64,000 nt of DNA from Mesorhizobium liriopis (GTDB lineage Bacteria; Pseudomonadota; Alphaproteobacteria; Rhizobiales; Rhizobiaceae). Location of the stretch: positions 248,001 to 312,000 of the forward strand of contig NZ_JAMXQS010000003.1 of assembly GCF_024053505.1 (NCBI RefSeq), given 5' to 3'. The notes beneath the pieces were generated by a model. That model did not search any database. It was not told the origin of the DNA and saw only the letters and a list, made by a program, of their open reading frames with translations. The position numbers were made by a program, and so were the translations under genes. Of this stretch, positions 34,215 to 42,517 are shown piece after piece (the stretch's first letter is position 1; every line of letters begins with the position of its first letter).

Positions 34215-35210
34215 TCACCGCAACAGAAACCCCTTACCCAACTCGTCATCTTCCTCCCGCCAGAACTCCGCGCGGCCCGAATAGAACGACCGTCCCGCGA
34301 CCTTCGCCACGATCCCGCGATGCGCGCCGACTTGTGTTTCGCGCACGACCTCGCCCGTGAACCGGGAGCCGGCAATGCTTTCGAACTGACGCGTTTCGCC
34401 CAGACCGACCTCGCCTTTCGCAAACATCGCCGCCAGCCGGGCGGTGACGCCCGAGCCAGTCGGGGATCGATCCACTTCCGCGTCGGCGAAGACGCAGACA
34501 TTGCGGGTGGGAGCGTTCGTGCCATCGCCGCCGTCCGTCAGGATCGAACCGTAAAGAAAGCCGAGATCGGCGTGGTCCGGATGGGTGATCGGGAGCGAAG
34601 CCTTGACGGCCTCCGTCAGCGCGGTCGCGGCGTCAATGAAGTCGCGCGTGCGGGAGTGGCCGAACTCCAAGCCCCATTGGGTGCAGTCGGCGATCGCGTA
34701 GAAGGCGCCGCCATAGGAAACGTCGAAGCGAATGGTTCTGCCATCGAGCTGAAGCGTCTGGTCGCGGTGAAGCAGGAAAGAAGGCACGCTTTCGAATGAG
34801 GCCGCACCCGCCTTGCCATCCTTGACCTCGACCTCCGCCACCACGAGCCCGCAGGGACATTCGATGCGCACTTGTGTGACGGGCTCCCGAGCCGCCACGA
34901 TTCCCTCATCCACGGCCCAGCGTGCGAGCGCGAGCGTCGCGTGCCCGCACATGGTGGAGTAGCCCTCATTGTGGATGAACAGCACAGCGAGATCGGCATC
35001 GGGCAGGCTGGGGGCGACAGGCAGCACGCCATACATGTCGTAATGGCCGCGCGGCTCCCACATCAGGAGCTTGCGGAGACCATCGAGATGCGTGCGCGCA
35101 TAAGCGCGCTTGTCAAGGATGGTAGCACCATCGATTCGCGGCAGGCCGCCGGTGACGATCCGCACGGCCTCGCCGCCCGTGTGCATGTCGGTGACGTTGA
35201 TCTTTTCCAT
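34215..35210 (-). CDS. Trans-3-hydroxy-L-proline dehydratase (proline racemase family, Cys/Thr active site)
   Basis: 331-residue proline-racemase-fold enzyme with the N-terminal signature DMHTGGEAVRIV. The first catalytic Cys is kept in GYSTMCGHATLALARW. The second, normally in DRSPCGTG, is replaced by Thr (VDRSPTGSGVTARLA). In known members, Cys-Thr pairs act as trans-3-hydroxy-L-proline dehydratases, whereas Cys-Cys pairs are racemases or 4-hydroxyproline epimerases. ATG 35210 is chosen where homology begins. It converges on the ThDP decarboxylase gene. No pyrroline-2-carboxylate reductase was recognised nearby. Confidence 0.85.
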   Translation of the reverse strand: MEKINVTDMHTGGEAVRIVTGGLPRIDGATILDKRAYARTHLDGLRKLLMWEPRGHYDMYGVLPVAPSLPDADLAVLFIHNEGYSTMCGHATLALARWAVDEGIVAAREPVTQVRIECPCGLVVAEVEVKDGKAGAASFESVPSFLLHRDQTLQLDGRTIRFDVSYGGAFYAIADCTQWGLEFGHSRTRDFIDAATALTEAVKASLPITHPDHADLGFLYGSILTDGGDGTNAPTRNVCVFADAEVDRSPTGSGVTARLAAMFAKGEVGLGETRQFESIAGSRFTGEVVRETQVGAHRGIVAKVAGRSFYSGRAEFWREEDDELGKGFLLR

Positions 35211-35432
35211 GGGAAATTGCCTGTCGAGAGAATTCCGGACAAGCAAAAGCGACGCGGCGGCTATTGAGTCAAGCGCCTGCGTCGCCTTGCCCGGCTGCCG
35301 GGTCTGATCCACCTCCCTGCAGCCGAAGCGCGGAAACCGGGACCGGATTTGGCTATCCGTGGCGTTCAAACGGCGACGCGCGAAAAACGTTCACATTCTC
35401 CGTTCACGCCCCCGTGAGCACCCCTTGGCAGC

Positions 35433-36269
35433 CTAGGCCCTCGTGAGGGGGTCTGGCGCGAACAGGTCCTGCAGTTCGTTGAAACCCATCGCATCCCCGG
35501 CGAAGGTGAAGGTGCCCGCATCGCGCATCTCGCGCGCAGCACTGCGCACGGCAGCGAAGGCCGCATTGGCGAGCTTCGAGCCGACGGAGATGCGCCGTAC
35601 GCCGAGTTCGGCCAGTTCGTCGAGCCGCATGCTGGGCTGCGCAATGACGTTGAGCGGCTTGGTGACGGCGCGCTGCACTTCACGCACGCCGTCCATGTCC
35701 AGGCCGGGCGCGAAGAGCACATCCGCCCCCGCCTGTTCGAAGGCGACCAGGCGACGGATCGTGTCGTCCAGCGGCCCGCCCCAAAGCAGGTTCTCGGCGC
35801 GCGCCGTCAGGATGAAGTCGTGGCTAAAGGCGCGCGCGGCTTCGACCGCCGCCTGCACGCGCTCGATGGCGTGCGTGAACTCGTAGATGGGTGCGGACGG
35901 GTCGCCCGTGTGATCCTCGATGGAGCAACCGGCGAGCCCTGCGGCTTCGGCCGCGAACACCGTTTCGCCGGCACTTTCCGCACTGTCGCCCTTGCCCTTT
36001 TCGAGATCGGCCGAAACAGGCACCGGAACGCTCGCCGCCAGTTCCTTGGCATGGGCAATGCGCTGGTCGAAGGGCACCCCGCCATCGGGCAGGCCGCGCG
36101 TGAAGGCGAAGCCGGCGCTGGTGGTGGCGAGCGCTTCAAAGCCCAATGAGACGAGCAGCTTCGCCGTGCCGATGTCGTAGGGGTTCGGCATGATGAAGGG
36201 CTGGCGCCCGTCATGCAAAGCGCGAAAGCGGGCGGATTTCTGCTTCAGCTCGTCACTGACCATTGCCAT
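35433..36269 (-). CDS. Isocitrate lyase/PEP mutase-family protein
   Basis: 278-residue TIM-barrel protein. Family blocks are [40 protein letters not shown] (metal-binding Asp/Glu), [10 protein letters not shown] and [12 protein letters not shown]. The KKCGH active-site motif of true isocitrate and methylisocitrate lyases is absent. It therefore belongs to the PEP mutase/oxaloacetate hydrolase-like branch with carboligation, C-C or C-P lyase activities. The substrate is unknown. Its first 17 nt overlap the dut 3' end, so the genes are cotranscribed. Confidence 0.85.
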   Translation of the reverse strand: MAMVSDELKQKSARFRALHDGRQPFIMPNPYDIGTAKLLVSLGFEALATTSAGFAFTRGLPDGGVPFDQRIAHAKELAASVPVPVSADLEKGKGDSAESAGETVFAAEAAGLAGCSIEDHTGDPSAPIYEFTHAIERVQAAVEAARAFSHDFILTARAENLLWGGPLDDTIRRLVAFEQAGADVLFAPGLDMDGVREVQRAVTKPLNVIAQPSMRLDELAELGVRRISVGSKLANAAFAAVRSAAREMRDAGTFTFAGDAMGFNELQDLFAPDPLTRA

Positions 36270-36768
36270 TCTCCTCCCGTCCTATCCCGGTCGAGCCGAA
36301 GCCACCGCTGCTGCGCAGCGTCTCGGACGCATGGACGCGCTCTTCGAGCCGCGCGCGCGAGACGGGCGCTATCACCAGCTGCGCGATGCGCATCCCGCGT
36401 GACACGGAGAATTCCTCGTCACCGAAGTTCGCCAGGATCACCTTGAGCTCGCCGCGATAATCCCAGTCGAGCGTGCCGGGTGAATTCAGGCAAGTTATCC
36501 CATGGCGGTAAGCCAGTCCCGAGCGCGGCCGCACCTGTCCCTCGAAGCCCTCCGGCAGTTCGAAGACGAGACCGGTCGGCACGAGCGCGCGGCGGCCGGG
36601 CAGGATCAGGATCGGACGGTCGGCGGGCACTGCAGCGCGCAGGTCGAGACCTGCGGCCCCTTCCGTCTCATAGGCAGGCAAGGGCAGATCAGCGCCGTGT
36701 GGCAGGCGCACCACGCCGATGCGCGGCTCGAGCGAGGTGGAAGGGGGCATGGTATCGGGTCGGGCCAT
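36253..36768 (-). CDS. dut: dUTP diphosphatase
   Basis: Trimeric dUTPase (171 residues) that keeps dUTP low and makes dUMP for thymidylate synthesis. All five motifs are present: AAGLDLRAA (1), [12 protein letters not shown] (2), [18 protein letters not shown] (3, with catalytic Asp region), [10 protein letters not shown] (4) and SSGGFGSTG (5, C-terminal arm). Asp rather than Ile/Leu follows TL in motif 3 (GTLDWDYRG), a small variation. ATG 36768 is chosen where homology begins. It overlaps the PEP mutase-like gene by 17 nt. Confidence 0.95.
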   Translation of the reverse strand: MARPDTMPPSTSLEPRIGVVRLPHGADLPLPAYETEGAAGLDLRAAVPADRPILILPGRRALVPTGLVFELPEGFEGQVRPRSGLAYRHGITCLNSPGTLDWDYRGELKVILANFGDEEFSVSRGMRIAQLVIAPVSRARLEERVHASETLRSSGGFGSTGIGREENGNGQ

Positions 36769-36931
36769 GAGCGGCGAAATTACCCCTCGCCTGTGACGCG
36801 TCAATGGCGAAGCGCGCGCCGCCCACACCCAGAAGGCATCAATCATCCGTCAGACCCGCGCAATCTTCAGATTTCATTAACCAAGCCGGCACAAGATTTC
36901 GGCTTGTGCAGCGCAACAAAGGTCGCCTCCC

Positions 36932-37729
36932 ATGTGCCGCTGGGCAGCCTATCTCGGCCCTGAACTCTTTCTCGAGACTATCGTCTCCGCCCCCTGCCAC
37001 AGCCTCGTGGCGCAAAGCCATTGCGCGCTGGAAGCCAAGACGGCCACCAATGGGGACGGCTTTGGCATCGCCTGGTACGGCGCGCGGCCAGAACCCGGCC
37101 TTTACCGCGATATCCTGCCCGCATGGTCGGACCCGAACCTCCAAAGCCTGTGCCGGCAGATTTCCTCGCGCCTCTTCCTCGCCCATGTGCGCGCGGCGAC
37201 CGGCGGCGGCACAAGCCGCACCAACTGCCACCCCTTCGCGTCCGGGCGCTGGAGCTTCATGCATAACGGCCAGATCGGCGCCTGGGGAAAGCTCAGGCGC
37301 CGGCTGGAGTCGCTCCTGCCCGACGCGCTCTACGACCAGCGGCAGGGCACGACGGATTCCGAATTCCTGTTTCTCCTGATGCTCGCCGAAGGGCTCGACC
37401 AGGATCCGTTCGGTGCAGCTGCCCGCGCGGTCGGGCGTGTCACCGAGGTCGCCGAATCCGCCGGCCTGTCGCCCGATCTGAAGCTGACCGCCTGCTTTTC
37501 CGACGGCGAAACGCTCTGGGCCCTGCGCCATGCGAGCGACGGCCTGGCGCCGACACTCTATACGGCACAGACGCCGTCAGGCGGCCGCTGCCTCGTCTCC
37601 GAGCCCTTCGACCGCTCACAGAGCGGCTGGCAGGCTGTGCCACCCGAAAGCTTCGTCGCGATCCGCCCCGACGGCATGACCCTGCGCCCCTTCGTGCCGG
37701 CCTCCTTCCGCCTCGCACGCATCGCGTAG
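36932..37729 (+). CDS. Class II glutamine amidotransferase (YafJ-like)
   Basis: 265-residue N-terminal-nucleophile amidotransferase domain protein. Cys2 (MCRWAAYLG) is the expected nucleophile after Met removal. GDGFGIAWYG, HVRAATGGGTSRTNCHPFA and WSFMHNGQIGAWG are GATase_6 motifs. No second catalytic domain is attached. Characterised relatives include EgtC-like enzymes and YafJ, so a gamma-glutamyl hydrolase is possible, but no ergothioneine genes are nearby. The divergent neighbour is dut. prfC starts 78 nt downstream. Confidence 0.88.
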   Translation: MCRWAAYLGPELFLETIVSAPCHSLVAQSHCALEAKTATNGDGFGIAWYGARPEPGLYRDILPAWSDPNLQSLCRQISSRLFLAHVRAATGGGTSRTNCHPFASGRWSFMHNGQIGAWGKLRRRLESLLPDALYDQRQGTTDSEFLFLLMLAEGLDQDPFGAAARAVGRVTEVAESAGLSPDLKLTACFSDGETLWALRHASDGLAPTLYTAQTPSGGRCLVSEPFDRSQSGWQAVPPESFVAIRPDGMTLRPFVPASFRLARIA

Positions 37730-37807
37730 TTTCGGCATATTCGACAGAACGGCGTGGCATCGCTATATGCGCCCCACGACACGTTCTTTTATCTCACGGC
37801 TCTCTCC

Positions 37808-39397
37808 ATGGCAGACTCCATCGCGCGCGAAGTGCCGCGCCGGCGCACTTTCGCGATCATCGCGCACCCCGACGCAGGCAAGACCACGCTCACCGAAAAG
37901 CTCCTGCTGTTCGGCGGCGCGATCCAGCTCGCCGGTGAAGTGAAGGCCAAGAAGGACAAGATCCAGACCCGCTCGGACTGGATGAAGATCGAGCGCGAGC
38001 GCGGCATCTCGGTGGTCACCTCTGTGATGACCTTCGAATATGGCGACCACATCTTCAACCTGCTCGACACGCCGGGCCATGAGGACTTCGCCGACGACAC
38101 CTATCGCACGCTGTCCGCAGTCGATTCCGCGGTGATGGTGATCGACGCGGCCAAAGGCATCGAGCCGCGCACGCTCAAGCTCTTCGAAGTCTGCCGCCTG
38201 CGCGACATCCCGATCGTCACCTTCGTCAACAAGATGGACCGCGAAGCGCGCGACCCGTTCGACATCCTCGACGAGATCGAGCAGAAGCTGGCGCTCGACA
38301 CAGCACCGATCACCTGGCCGATCGGCAGCGGCAAGAATTTTTCCGGCACGTTCCACTTGGCAGACAGCGCCGTGCGCGGCTCGGATTCAGAGGAGCACCG
38401 CACCAAGGTCAATGGCGCGCGCTCCGATCTGGTCGCCGGCCGCCTGCCCGAGAACGAGCGCGAGGCATTCGCGGAAGGGCTGGAACTGGCGCAGGAGGCC
38501 TGCCGTCCGTTCGATCTCGCGGCCTTCCGCGAAGGCCACCTGACGCCGGTCTTCTGGGGCTCGGCTCTGCGCAATTTCGGCGTGCGCGACCTGATCGAGG
38601 CGCTCGGCGATGTCGGCCCCGCCCCGCGCGCGCAGGAGGCCGACACGCGCAAGGTCGAGGCGACGGAAGAAAAGATGACGTCCTTCGTCTTCAAGATCCA
38701 AGCCAACATGGACCCGAACCACCGCGACCGCATCGCCTTCGTGCGCGTGTGCTCGGGCACGCTCGAGCGCGGCATGAAGGCCAAGCTCGTGCGCACCGGC
38801 AAGCCGATGTCCCTGTCCGCGCCGCAGTTCTTCTTTGCGCGCTCGCGCATCACGGCGGACGAGGCCTATGCGGGCGATGTGGTGGGCATCCCGAACCACG
38901 GAACCCTGCGTATCGGTGATACGCTGACGGAAGGAGAGGAACTCTTGTTCCGCGGCGTGCCGAACTTCGCACCCGAGATCCTGCGCCGCGTGCGTTTGGG
39001 CGATGCAATGAAGGCCAAGAAGCTCAAGGAAGCCCTGCAGCAGATGGCCGAGGAAGGCGTGGTGCAGCTCTTTTCACCCGAAGACGGCTCGCCGGCCATC
39101 GTCGGCGTGGTGGGCGCGCTGCAGCTCGACGTGCTGAAGGAGCGCCTCGCCGCCGAATACCAGCTGCCGGTCGATTTCGAAGTGGCGCGCTTTTCCGTGT
39201 GCCGCTGGATTTCGGCGGATAGCCGCATGGAGCTCCAGCGTTTCATCGAAAGCCATCGCGGCGACATCGCGCGCGATCTCGACGAAGATCCGGTTTTCCT
39301 CGCCCAGCACGAATTCTCGCTCAACTACGAAGCCGAGCGCTGGAAGGACATCCGCTTCGCCGCCATCAAGGACTATCAGGTGCGCGAGGCGGCATGA
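37808..39397 (+). CDS. prfC: Peptide chain release factor 3
   Basis: Translational GTPase that recycles RF1/RF2 from the ribosome; 529 residues, the same length as E. coli RF3. G-domain motifs: AHPDAGKTT (G1), the switch region RGISV (G2), DTPGHEDF (G3) and NKMDREARDP (G4). The start is set at ATG 37808 (MADSIAREVPRRRTFAIIAHP), although the frame is open from 37754. The stop overlaps the start of the acetyltransferase gene by 4 nt (ATGA). Confidence 0.95.
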   Translation: MADSIAREVPRRRTFAIIAHPDAGKTTLTEKLLLFGGAIQLAGEVKAKKDKIQTRSDWMKIERERGISVVTSVMTFEYGDHIFNLLDTPGHEDFADDTYRTLSAVDSAVMVIDAAKGIEPRTLKLFEVCRLRDIPIVTFVNKMDREARDPFDILDEIEQKLALDTAPITWPIGSGKNFSGTFHLADSAVRGSDSEEHRTKVNGARSDLVAGRLPENEREAFAEGLELAQEACRPFDLAAFREGHLTPVFWGSALRNFGVRDLIEALGDVGPAPRAQEADTRKVEATEEKMTSFVFKIQANMDPNHRDRIAFVRVCSGTLERGMKAKLVRTGKPMSLSAPQFFFARSRITADEAYAGDVVGIPNHGTLRIGDTLTEGEELLFRGVPNFAPEILRRVRLGDAMKAKKLKEALQQMAEEGVVQLFSPEDGSPAIVGVVGALQLDVLKERLAAEYQLPVDFEVARFSVCRWISADSRMELQRFIESHRGDIARDLDEDPVFLAQHEFSLNYEAERWKDIRFAAIKDYQVREAA

Positions 39398-39864
39398 CGC
39401 GAGACGCCATGCCATTCGAGATCGTGACACTGCGTGAGCGGCCGGAATTCGTTTCTGTCGTTCGGGACCGTCTCTGGCATGCATGGTGGCAAGACGAGGG
39501 AGAAACGTTGGATGCGTTGGATGCCGCCATCAGCGAATGTCTCGATGCTGATGCCATTCCAACCACTTTCGTTGCTGTCGCTGGCAACGCCTTTCTCGGC
39601 ACGGTTTCCTTGATCTTCAACGACATGGCAGAGCGGCCGCAGTATTCGCCTTGGGTCGCGGCACTTTGGGTGGACGAGTCGCATCGCAAGCTGGGCTTGG
39701 GAGCGCGTTTGTCGGACCATGCTCTGGAGAAAGGATTCGAGGCCGGAGCCAGTGCCGTTTATCTTTACGCGACGCACGACAACGCCCCGTTCTACCGTAA
39801 GCATGGCTGGCAGACGGTCGAACCTGACGTGAACGGTCACGAAGTCTTCGCTCGATACCGCTGA
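39394..39864 (+). CDS. GNAT-family N-acetyltransferase
   Basis: 156-residue acetyltransferase with the acetyl-CoA-binding motif A VAALWVDESHRKLGLGARL (Arg-x2-Gly-x-Gly-like) and the later motif YLYATHDNAPFYRKHGW. Start ATG 39394 overlaps the prfC stop; an in-frame ATG at 39409 is a possible alternative. Base composition is slightly lower in GC than prfC. The substrate is unknown. It converges on nth with only 7 nt between stops. Confidence 0.88.
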   Translation: MTRDAMPFEIVTLRERPEFVSVVRDRLWHAWWQDEGETLDALDAAISECLDADAIPTTFVAVAGNAFLGTVSLIFNDMAERPQYSPWVAALWVDESHRKLGLGARLSDHALEKGFEAGASAVYLYATHDNAPFYRKHGWQTVEPDVNGHEVFARYR

Positions 39865-39871
39865 AGGCCCC

Positions 39872-40654
39872 TCAGTTCACCTTGAACGCGCTTGGGCAGA
39901 TATCGGCCAGCGTGCAGCGGTGGCAGGCGGGTTTGCGGAAGAAGCAGACCTTCTGGCCGTGCAGCATCAGGATCTCGTGGTTGTCGTAGATCTTCTGCGC
40001 ATCCCAATCGGAAGGGAGCTGGGCGCGCAGGATGGCGTGCGAAGGGCCGACATCGACCTTGGGGCCGATCAGGCCGAGGCGCTGGGCGACGCGGTGGTGG
40101 TGGCTATCGACGGGCAATGCCGGCATGCGGAGCGTCGAGAAGGACAGAACGGCCGCACTCGTCTTCGGGCCGACGCCGGGAATGGCTTCGAGCCAATTGC
40201 GCGCCTCATCGACACCCACGCCTTCAAGAAAATTGAGCGTGAGGCTGCCATGCGTTGCCTTTACGGCCCGAAGGATGGCTTGGATGCGCGGCGCTTTCAG
40301 TTCCGGCCAGCGCACGCCCTTGATCAAGCCCTCGACCTCTTCGGTCTGCGCGTCGATCAGCGCCTGCCAATCCGGATAGTGTTCCCGTAATGCCCTGAAG
40401 GCGCGGCCGGAATCAGCGTTCTTGGTGCGATGCGACAGCAGCGATGAAACGAGCTCGCTCAGCGGATCGAGATCCTGAAAGTATGGGATCGGGCAGCCAT
40501 AGACGGCGCAAAGCCGCTTGTGGATCAGAAGCGCCTTCTCCTTCAGCGCGGTCTCGGACAGGCCGACCGGCTTGGCCGGTTTCGCCTTTTCGAGTTCAGT
40601 GCCATGTTCAGTGCCATGGGAAAGCGCCTGTGCCATGGGGCATCGAATCCCCAT
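39872..40654 (-). CDS. nth: Endonuclease III-family DNA glycosylase
   Basis: 260-residue HhH-GPD base-excision glycosylase/AP lyase for oxidised pyrimidines. The helix-hairpin-helix LEAIPGVGPKTSAAVLSF contains the Schiff-base Lys, and PVDSHHHRVAQRLGL contains the catalytic Asp. The C-terminal 4Fe-4S cluster CX6CX2CX5C is visible in VCFFRKPACHRC-TLADIC. The N-terminal ~35 residues are a polar extension compared with the E. coli enzyme, so the true start may be internal. LSHRTKNADSGRAF differs from canonical LSAQTTD, suggesting a divergent subfamily. Confidence 0.85.
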   Translation of the reverse strand: MGIRCPMAQALSHGTEHGTELEKAKPAKPVGLSETALKEKALLIHKRLCAVYGCPIPYFQDLDPLSELVSSLLSHRTKNADSGRAFRALREHYPDWQALIDAQTEEVEGLIKGVRWPELKAPRIQAILRAVKATHGSLTLNFLEGVGVDEARNWLEAIPGVGPKTSAAVLSFSTLRMPALPVDSHHHRVAQRLGLIGPKVDVGPSHAILRAQLPSDWDAQKIYDNHEILMLHGQKVCFFRKPACHRCTLADICPSAFKVN

Positions 40655-40732
40655 CGAGTCGGTTCGTTCCGTTCAATCCGATGCAATTCCGTCAGGCTCG
40701 CGCAATGCATGCGATGGTAGGTCGAGACTGCG

Positions 40733-41518
40733 ATGGTCTATCGATCCTGGCTCATCCCAACCGCGCTTGCAGCGGGTTCAATCAGACGAGGCACGCCGTG
40801 GGCACTGGCCGCGGCGACCGTGCTTTCGCTCGGTCTCACGCCGGGCATAGCGCAGCAGATGCCTTTCGTCGTCACAGCTGCCGATGCCGATCGCGTACCG
40901 CCGCCGTTCATGATGACGGCAGCCGACGACCTCAGGAATGCGGACGTAGCGGTGGCGATGGCCGACAGCGCCATCATGGAGCCCCCTAACGAAACGACCG
41001 CCTTTGAAGCCCTCACTCTGCCATTGCGTGAACGCTTCGGTGGAACGTCTCGGCCGTTTCAAATATCACGAACGGTGGACGCCTTTGTGATGACCAGCAA
41101 TGATGTTGCGGCGACAATCGTCGCTTCGGTCGCCGGTGAACGGATCACGGCGTCCCGCTCGTCAGCGGGCAAGATGGACCGACTCAGCTCTTTCGCCGAC
41201 GTAGTGCCCATGCAATCCGAGAAGGATGCGGGGCCCGGACTTGCGCTTTCCAGCGAGGCATTCGAGGCTAGACTTTCGGCAGCTAACCCCGAGACCGCAG
41301 TGATCCCCGACCGGGAGCCAACGGACAACCAGGCTTTGTTGCTTGCGGTCTTCCAGTCGCGTCATGGCGGGGACGCCGGGCTGCCCTTGTCGTTCGAAGA
41401 ACTGAGCGGCGGCGGGTTCACCGCCGGGCCGGTGGAAGCGTCGAACGAGTTCCAGCATCCCGTTGTGCCGGTTACCCCGCCGCCCGGTTTGGTCGCCAGC
41501 CTGTCCGACATGGGTTGA
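40733..41518 (+). CDS. Hypothetical exported protein
   Basis: I do not recognise this 261-residue protein. It has an N-terminal hydrophobic stretch (ALAAATVLSLGLTPGIAQ, about residues 23-40) consistent with a Sec signal, with possible cleavage near AQQ. The rest is acidic, rich in Ala, Ser and Asp, and has no cysteine. A short internal repeat reads PFVVTAADADR then PFMMTAADDLR. The C-terminus is Pro-rich (VVPVTPPPG). It diverges from nth (78 nt between starts) and is followed by a strong hairpin. Frame length and third-position GC support coding, but not strongly. Confidence 0.55.
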   Translation: MVYRSWLIPTALAAGSIRRGTPWALAAATVLSLGLTPGIAQQMPFVVTAADADRVPPPFMMTAADDLRNADVAVAMADSAIMEPPNETTAFEALTLPLRERFGGTSRPFQISRTVDAFVMTSNDVAATIVASVAGERITASRSSAGKMDRLSSFADVVPMQSEKDAGPGLALSSEAFEARLSAANPETAVIPDREPTDNQALLLAVFQSRHGGDAGLPLSFEELSGGGFTAGPVEASNEFQHPVVPVTPPPGLVASLSDMG

Positions 41519-41727
41519 GACGAGCCCCATCCCCTCATGAGCGGCAGGACGTGATGCGCCTCGGCTGGCTTGTGTTGGTCGAGCCCAAGGGATTTCCTGC
41601 CCGCCGGCAAAAAAGCGCTCCATGTGACGCGCCGCACAGAAGGCGCTGACCGCAAGCGCTACACCGCTCGGCATTCGAAGGGGGTTCCTTTTCGAGGCCG
41701 TGGGTTCGTCCTCCCCTGCCGCCTCTC

Positions 41728-41761
41728 GTCCCGCCGGCCTCGGGGGTTTCGCCGGCGGGAC
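41728..41761. terminator. Strong hairpin in the 41519-41833 intergenic stretch
   Basis: Perfect 11-bp inverted repeat GTCCCGCCGGC (41728-41738) / GCCGGCGGGAC (41751-41761) with a 12-nt loop, between the hypothetical exported gene and the CRP-type gene. Moderately T-rich sequence follows on the plus strand. I see no gene elsewhere in 41519-41833. Confidence 0.55.
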
Positions 41762-41833
41762 GTTCTCTTCGGCCCTCATTTGCCAAGGTCTGCCCTAGAG
41801 GCTTAGTCTTCCTGCAAATCTCGGGCGGCACTG

Positions 41834-42517
41834 ATGGTTCAAGACGCGACAGGGTCGGGTGACAGGCTGATGGCGCGGATCGCGCCGGCGTTGTTTTCGC
41901 TCCTGTTCGCCGATTGTCGCATCGAGCGCTTTCAAGCCGGCCATCACCTTTTCATGCAGGACGACGCGTCCGACCGCATCTATGGCGTGGTCAGCGGACG
42001 GATCGAGATTTCGCTGTTTTCGGCGGAAGGCCAGAAGCTCGTCGCCAATATCGAACAGGGGCAGAGCCTTGTCGGCGAGATCGGCGCCTTCGACGGCGGC
42101 AAGCGCACGGCGACCGCCACCTGTATCGGGCCGTGCGAGCTTTATTCGCTCAACCGCCGCCAGCTCTTCGAGCGTATCGAGCGCCATCCCGAACTCGCGC
42201 GTGCTATGATCGAGCTGCTTTGCGCGCGGCTGCGCTGGGTGTCGGACGAGTTCGGCGATCAAGCCTTTCTCGACGTGGAAGCCCGGCTTGCGAAGCGTCT
42301 GCTGTTTCTTTCCACACGGCTCGCCGACGAAGAAGGCTGGGTGGCGATCTCGCAAGCGGAGCTCGCGGATTTTCTGGGCGTCACGCGCGAATCCGTCAAC
42401 CGCGTGCTCAACGACTGGCGCGGCCGCGACTGGATCGCCCTGAAGCGCGGCGCGCTACGCCTGCTCCGCGCTCCAGCCCTTAGGCGTGTCGCGGCGGCGG
42501 AGGACGGCCTCGCCTGA
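41834..42517 (+). CDS. CRP/FNR-superfamily regulator, CRP-type (predicted cAMP-responsive)
   Basis: 227-residue regulator. The N-terminal cyclic-nucleotide-binding beta-roll has GQSLVGEIGAFDGGKRTATA. This matches the CRP phosphate-binding cassette GE(L/I)...R(S/T) and retains the Glu and Arg that bind cAMP. The C-terminal HTH_Crp reads SQAELADFLGVTRESVNRVL. The recognition helix R-E-S-V-N-R fits the RExxxR pattern of CRP, which reads TGTGA half-sites. No N-terminal Fe-S cysteine cluster is present, which argues against FNR. Its last 63 nt overlap, convergently, the 3' end of the P450-DyP gene. Confidence 0.87.
   Translation: MVQDATGSGDRLMARIAPALFSLLFADCRIERFQAGHHLFMQDDASDRIYGVVSGRIEISLFSAEGQKLVANIEQGQSLVGEIGAFDGGKRTATATCIGPCELYSLNRRQLFERIERHPELARAMIELLCARLRWVSDEFGDQAFLDVEARLAKRLLFLSTRLADEEGWVAISQAELADFLGVTRESVNRVLNDWRGRDWIALKRGALRLLRAPALRRVAAAEDGLA

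Noticed and set aside
37754-37807. 18-codon N-terminal extension of prfC
   Set aside because: RF3 homology and the normal 529-residue length begin at ATG 37808.
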